A stretch of DNA of 64,000 bases from Polyangiaceae bacterium (GTDB lineage Bacteria; Myxococcota_A; Polyangia; Polyangiales; Polyangiaceae). The notes beneath the pieces were generated by a model, which saw only the letters and a list, made by a program, of their open reading frames with translations, did no database searches and was not told the origin of the DNA. Below are positions 60,282 through 64,000 of this stretch, piece by piece. Location: positions 1 to 64,000 of the forward strand of contig JAHBVX010000009.1 in NCBI GenBank assembly GCA_019637295.1, in the 5' to 3' direction. Numbering within the stretch: the first letter of the stretch is position 1; each line of letters opens with the position of its first letter. Position numbers and translations under genes: made by a program.

Positions 60282-61252
60282 GGCTTGTGTCGTTCGACGG
60301 CGCGACCGAGGGCGGCGATCAAGTCGTCGCCGGCGTCGTCCATGGAGCGGGCGAGATCGAGCTCCTCGATCCCGAGGATGAGCAGCTCGGGATCCGACTC
60401 ACGACCCGACTCCTCGCGCCACTGCCGCTCCGCGGCCTCGACGGGCACGGCGAGCTCTGCCCCCTGCAGGCAGTCGACGATCACGACGCCGATGTTGTCG
60501 GGGCCGCCACAGGCGTTCGCGCGGGCGATCAGCTGCTCGACGACGTCCTGTGGCTCCTCCCACTCGGTCAGGATCTCCGCGATCTCCCAGGCCGGCGTCG
60601 GGCCCGAGAGTCCGTCGGTGCAGAGCAGGAAGCGATCGCCGGCGACGACCGGCCGTGTCTGCACGCTGACGCGGACGGTGTCCCCCATGCCGAGCGCGCG
60701 GGTCACGACGTGTCTGGGCAAGCGCTCGAGCACTTTGTCGTCTAGATCCGGCCGGCGCTCGAGCACGTCCGTGCCCACCGAGTGATCCACTGTCAAGAGC
60801 TCGAGGTGGCCGCCGCGCATGCGGTAGCAGCGGCTATCGCCCACGTGCGCGATCGCGACGCGGGAACTATCCGACGAAAAGAGCAGCGCCACCACCGTCG
60901 TGCCCATGCCCTTCTCGCTGCCCGAGGCTTGCGCGATCTGCACGATGTCGCGGTGCGCGCGATGCAGGGCCTGGCACAGCAGCCGAGCGTCCGGATCGAT
61001 CCCGAGCCGCTCGAGGCTCGGGGTCGACAGGGGACTCGGGCCGCTCTCCTCCACGTGCCGGCTGACGGAGCGCGCGGCCGCCTGCGCGGCGATGTCTCCG
61101 GCCTCGTGCCCGCCCGCGCCGTCGGCCACGACGAACAGCCCGAGCTCCCCTCGGAGCGTGACGAAGTCCTCGTTGTGGGCGCGCCGTTTGCCCGGATCCG
61201 TAGCGCCGGCCGCCCTCAATGCCATGCCCGCAGCGCTCTTGCCGGAAGTCAC
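60278..61252 (-). CDS. PP2C-type Ser/Thr protein phosphatase
   Basis: The 324-residue protein contains the PPM/PP2C motif series: R-x-x-N-E-D (A-H-N-E-D), V-A-D-G-A-G-G-H, G-M-G-T-T-V-V-A, H-V-G-D-S-R-C-Y, D-H-S-V-G, L-L-C-T-D-G-L-S and G-G-P-D-N-I. The conserved Asp residues bind two metal ions. It should reverse phosphorylation by the Ser/Thr kinases typical of this genome. The N-terminal D-P-G-K-R-R-A-H-N-E-D and a C-terminal extension of about 60 residues are unassigned. The GTG at 61252 has TAGCCC six bases upstream; an ATG at 61225 is an alternative. Confidence 0.92.
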   Translation of the reverse strand: MTSGKSAAGMALRAAGATDPGKRRAHNEDFVTLRGELGLFVVADGAGGHEAGDIAAQAAARSVSRHVEESGPSPLSTPSLERLGIDPDARLLCQALHRAHRDIVQIAQASGSEKGMGTTVVALLFSSDSSRVAIAHVGDSRCYRMRGGHLELLTVDHSVGTDVLERRPDLDDKVLERLPRHVVTRALGMGDTVRVSVQTRPVVAGDRFLLCTDGLSGPTPAWEIAEILTEWEEPQDVVEQLIARANACGGPDNIGVVIVDCLQGAELAVPVEAAERQWREESGRESDPELLILGIEELDLARSMDDAGDDLIAALGRAVERHKP

Positions 61253-61258
61253 GGACGC

Positions 61259-61264
61259 GGGCTA
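61259..61264 (-). promoter_or_regulatory. Weak -10-like hexamer TAGCCC six bases before a GTG
   Basis: On the minus strand TAGCCC is followed by GCGTCC and the phosphatase GTG at 61252. The spacing equals that of the better boxes, but the final T is missing, so it is a weaker member of the set. Confidence 0.25.
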
Positions 61265-61334
61265 CCAGGGCGGCTGGCCCGCGTCCAGGGACGTGATGGT
61301 GTCAGCCTCGACAGGTGATAGGCTCCCCCTCGTC

Positions 61335-63506
61335 GTGGCCCCCCGAAGTGTATGGAGCGGCGTGGTGCTTTGTCTGGCGCTACTGCCCGGCGCGTGTGGC
61401 GCCGATGAGCCCATGCCGCCCGAGGTCCCGGCGTGTCGAGCCGGCGCCCCCGTAGGCCTCGAGCAGGTCTCCGCTGACCGCGTCGTCGTCGGGCTAGAGC
61501 TGCCGCCGGGGCTCCAGCGCGAGCGAGTGGCCGCCGATCTGGTCGCCGTGCTGGGGGCTTTGTGGGGCGTGCCCGTCGAGATCACCACGGGCGCCAACGC
61601 CCCGGAGCCGGCCGCTGGAGTCGGCATCTGGATCTCCTCGAGCCCGGCGGCCCGCGCCGCCGCGAGCCCGGCGCCGCAGGGCTTCGCGCTGGTGCGGGAG
61701 GCGACTCCGAGCGGGACACGGGTGGTGGTCGCGGCGGCGGACGACGCCACGCTGGTAGCGGGCACGTACGCGCTGCTCGAGGAGCTGGGCGCGCGCTTCT
61801 TCCACCCCTTGCAGCAGCTGGTCCCGAGCTACGGTGCCGTGCACTTGCCGCCGGTGCTCGAGGTCCGGCGCCAGCCCGCGTTCGCCGTGCGCGGGGTTCA
61901 GCTCCACACGCTGCACCCCATCGAGTGGTTCCGCCCGTTCAACGAGCCCGGGGCGGAGAACTTGGAGCGCGCGAAGGCCTTCATCGACTGGCTGCTCCGG
62001 ACTGGCCAGAACCATGTGCAGTGGTACCTCCTGCGCGGGATGGATCTCGAGGCGTGGCGCCCGCACGGCAAGGCCATCTTGGACTACGCCCACGCGCGCG
62101 GGGTGACGGTCGCGGTGCTGACGCAGCTGTGGCGAGGGGCATCGCTGCAAGACTCGCTCTACCTGGTGAGCAGCAGCGACGACTGGCAAGCGCAGATGGA
62201 GAGCGGCATCGACGAGCTGATGACGTTGCCCTGGGACGGCATCGAGCTGTCCATGGGCGAGTTCCTGGCGGGGGATCCGGACTCGGTGGTCGAGTGGCTG
62301 AACCACGCTACCGCGTACGTGCACGACCACTACCCGGGGGTGGAGCTCTCGGTGAAGAACCACATCGGCAACGAAGAGGCCTTGTGGGTCGACTACCAGG
62401 GCAAGAAGACCTTCTACTACCACCTGCCGGGGCAGGCGGATCCGCGACTGGTCAACAACATCCACACGGTGATGTGGTTCGATCTGTATCGTGAGGGCGG
62501 CGCCTACGGACACCCGAACTTCCACCTGCACCGGGAGTTCTTGCTCGAGCAGCTCGACACTCGCCTCATGGGGTACAGCCCCGAGTCAGCGTACTGGGTG
62601 ACCGCGGACATCGACGTCCCGGCGTTCCTGCCAGAGTACATCAACGCTCGCTACATCGACATCAATGGCCTGCACCGGGACACCACCCTCGCGGGCAAGA
62701 AGGCGGTTCACTCGCACGTCATGTTCTCCACCGGGCACGAGTGGGGTTACTGGCTGACGGACTACCTCGCCGCCAAGATGATGTGGGAGCCCGAGGCGCC
62801 GCGCGCGCGGTTCTTCGAGCACTACGCCGCGGCCTTCGGCAACTGTCGCTCGGAGGCCTCACAGCTACTCACCGAGTTCACGGAGCTTCAGACCAAGTAC
62901 CTGTTCGACCAAGCGCTGATGCCCTACGTCTCGGGCGAGGACAACGCGGACGACGCCGGCTACCTGATCGGTGTCGTGACGCACGCGCCACGCGTGGCGT
63001 TCCACGACGTGATCGCGTGGAGCGACGCGCAGCAGCGAGCCTTCGAGGCCAGCGTGGTCGACGCGCTCGACGCGGCCGCCGCCGAGACGTTGCCCCTCGA
63101 GCAGCGAGCCCGACGGCTGTGTCAGCGAGCGGACGCGGCGCTCGCGCCCTGGTGCTCGGAGCTGGCCGACGGCGTGGCGATCGTGCGCCTGCGCCTCTCT
63201 CACTCCGCCCGGCTGTATCGCGCGGTCCTGGCGTCCGCCCGGGGCACGAGCGCGAGCACGCAGCTCGGCGCCGCCAAGAGCCTGCGCGCCCAGGCGCTCT
63301 CGGTCGTGCGCCGTCGCGAGCAGGCCTATCGCTTCCCGCTCGCCGAGCTGGTGGACCCTTGGAAGAACCCCACCATCTACAAGTTCGGCTATCTCCGTCA
63401 GGCGCACACCCTCTGCCTGTGGGAGCGCCAGGCGGCGCAAGCCCAGTACGTCGTCGACAACGGAGTAGCGCCCGGCTTCGGGGACGTCCCGAGCTGCTTG
63501 GATTGA
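61335..63506 (+). CDS. Large exported lipoprotein, glycosidase-like (GH20-domain-2/alpha-glucuronidase-like layout)
   Basis: The 723-residue protein has a signal ending L-P-G-A-C (about residue 18). Residues about 40-160 resemble the small alpha/beta domain that precedes the barrel in GH20 and GH67/GH115-like enzymes, with G-T-Y-A-L-L-E-E-L-G-A-R-F-F-H-P. The barrel-like part follows: F-A-V-R-G-V-Q-L-H, N-H-V-Q-W-Y-L-L, W-D-G-I-E-L-S-M-G-E-F and W-V-T-A-D-I-D-V. Acidic residues in these stretches could be catalytic, but no specific family is assigned. The tail is helical. GTG 61335 is chosen because it yields a complete lipoprotein signal; TAGGCT (61319-61324) precedes it by ten bases. Other in-frame starts lie upstream. 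Confidence 0.6.
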   Translation: MAPRSVWSGVVLCLALLPGACGADEPMPPEVPACRAGAPVGLEQVSADRVVVGLELPPGLQRERVAADLVAVLGALWGVPVEITTGANAPEPAAGVGIWISSSPAARAAASPAPQGFALVREATPSGTRVVVAAADDATLVAGTYALLEELGARFFHPLQQLVPSYGAVHLPPVLEVRRQPAFAVRGVQLHTLHPIEWFRPFNEPGAENLERAKAFIDWLLRTGQNHVQWYLLRGMDLEAWRPHGKAILDYAHARGVTVAVLTQLWRGASLQDSLYLVSSSDDWQAQMESGIDELMTLPWDGIELSMGEFLAGDPDSVVEWLNHATAYVHDHYPGVELSVKNHIGNEEALWVDYQGKKTFYYHLPGQADPRLVNNIHTVMWFDLYREGGAYGHPNFHLHREFLLEQLDTRLMGYSPESAYWVTADIDVPAFLPEYINARYIDINGLHRDTTLAGKKAVHSHVMFSTGHEWGYWLTDYLAAKMMWEPEAPRARFFEHYAAAFGNCRSEASQLLTEFTELQTKYLFDQALMPYVSGEDNADDAGYLIGVVTHAPRVAFHDVIAWSDAQQRAFEASVVDALDAAAAETLPLEQRARRLCQRADAALAPWCSELADGVAIVRLRLSHSARLYRAVLASARGTSASTQLGAAKSLRAQALSVVRRREQAYRFPLAELVDPWKNPTIYKFGYLRQAHTLCLWERQAAQAQYVVDNGVAPGFGDVPSCLD

Positions 63507-63513
63507 CCGCGCT

Positions 63514-63576
63514 GGGGCCCCACCCGACGCGGGCCGGCTGCGCGAACTGGAGCAGTCCTCGACAGTCCTTCAGTCG
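63514..63576. repeat. Interspersed intergenic repeat, copy B
   Basis: This 63-bp copy of the repeat at 40011-40079 begins GGGGCCCCAC and ends CTTCAGTCG. Like copy A it follows a plus-strand gene and includes the stop codon (63570-63572) of the minus-strand gene. A 6-base block (CCGCCG in copy A) is absent. Confidence 0.65.
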
Positions 63577-64000
63577 TCCATCGTCGGCGGTGTGTCCGCC
63601 GACTGACCGTGCGCCAGCGCCAGTGCGCGCCGCACGCGCGCCGCGTGACTCTGACCGTAGCCGACCTGGTAGTCCACCAGGTAGCCGTGCTTGCCGACGA
63701 TCGCGACCGCGGGCACGGTCTGCATCGGGCCGTAGGCGAGCGCGAAGCGTGGGTACTCGTCGGCGCGCACGGTCGGATAGGCGATCTGGTGGCGACGGAG
63801 GAACGACGCGACCTCGGGCCAGGTCTGGCGGTCATCCACGGCCACGCCGATGAGGGGGGTCGGCGTTGCGCTCTCGGCCACGGCCGCGTGCAGGACGGGC
63901 AGCTTGAGGTCGCACACGTCGCACCAGGTGGCGAAGAAGACCACGACGAACGCCTGCTTGCCGATCAGCGCGTTGGAGTCGAGCAGCGTCCCGTCCACGG
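63570..64000 (-). CDS. TlpA/thioredoxin-like protein (5' end outside window)
   Basis: About 143 residues are visible. The frame is still open at the right edge, so any signal peptide or anchor is beyond it. F-F-A-T-W-C-D-V-C-D-L-K is the thioredoxin active site C-x-x-C (W-C-D-V-C), and V-P-A-V-A-I-V with the cis-Pro loop follows near residue 95. TlpA-like proteins reduce disulfides or serve cytochrome and redox tasks outside the cytosol. The C-terminus ends in an Asp-Asp pair inside repeat copy B. Confidence 0.8.
   Translation of the reverse strand, partial: VDGTLLDSNALIGKQAFVVVFFATWCDVCDLKLPVLHAAVAESATPTPLIGVAVDDRQTWPEVASFLRRHQIAYPTVRADEYPRFALAYGPMQTVPAVAIVGKHGYLVDYQVGYGQSHAARVRRALALAHGQSADTPPTMDD

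Noticed and set aside
1-64000. CRISPR array or prophage
   Set aside because: No set of equally spaced direct repeats, no integrase, capsid or terminase motifs seen.

Overview
This 64 kb window is high-GC chromosomal DNA (third codon positions are almost all G or C) from a deltaproteobacterial-type predator or saprophyte. A myxobacterium of the Polyangia/Sorangiineae type fits best. The evidence is a large load of exported lipoproteins with Gly/Ala/Ser linkers, MopE-like metal-binding repeats, transmembrane Ser/Thr kinases, an FHA-AAA+ regulator, an ElbD-like ether-lipid type megaprotein, and GTG starts with leaderless-looking promoters. No phage, plasmid or complete insertion sequence is visible. 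Species assignment is inference.

Layout. 1-8.6 kb: exported Cys-rich proteins, an enoyl-CoA hydratase, a lipoprotein GH31 glycosidase, a Pro-rich envelope protein and a zinc peptidase. 8.7-13.4 kb: metH in an operon with an ArsR-methyltransferase regulator whose start codon lies in a 28-bp palindrome. 13.4-19.6 kb: a thioesterase, a frameshifted MopE/anchor lipoprotein, and a kinase / MurE-like ligase / Pro-Gln lipoprotein operon. 19.6-24.7 kb: a SprT-DUF2786 protein, a scar where two truncated genes meet, and maeB. 24.7-29.1 kb: a three-gene lipoprotein operon with two M30-like metalloproteases. 29.2-33.5 kb: an S1-domain protein, an epimerase-htpX operon and an RMD1/YagE protein. 33.5-39.1 kb: a 1569-residue reductase / AMP-ligase / ACP / PlsC / SCP2-like protein and an SDR. 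39.2-46.2 kb: lipoproteins, a TadE/TadG locus and tRNA-Sec (selC). 46.4-54.0 kb: rsgA, a kinase-formylglycine-generating-enzyme fusion, a divergent FHA-AAA+ regulator, a coiled-coil membrane protein, an esterase and a TerB protein. 54.1-59.2 kb: an iron locus. 59.2-64 kb: truD, a PP2C phosphatase, a large glycosidase-like lipoprotein and a thioredoxin-like protein cut by the window edge.

The most striking unit is 54.1-59.2 kb. An imelysin-like lipoprotein overlaps a membrane protein resembling vitamin K-dependent gamma-carboxylase, and both face a FecA-like TonB receptor. A Fur-box-like palindrome precedes each transcription unit. In the receptor promoter the palindrome sits between the -10 hexamer and the expected -35 region. 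Several genes also share one promoter geometry: a TA-N3-T hexamer exactly six bases before the start codon with no ribosome binding site, which predicts leaderless mRNAs.

Functions rest on motifs and family resemblance read by eye. No database search was run.
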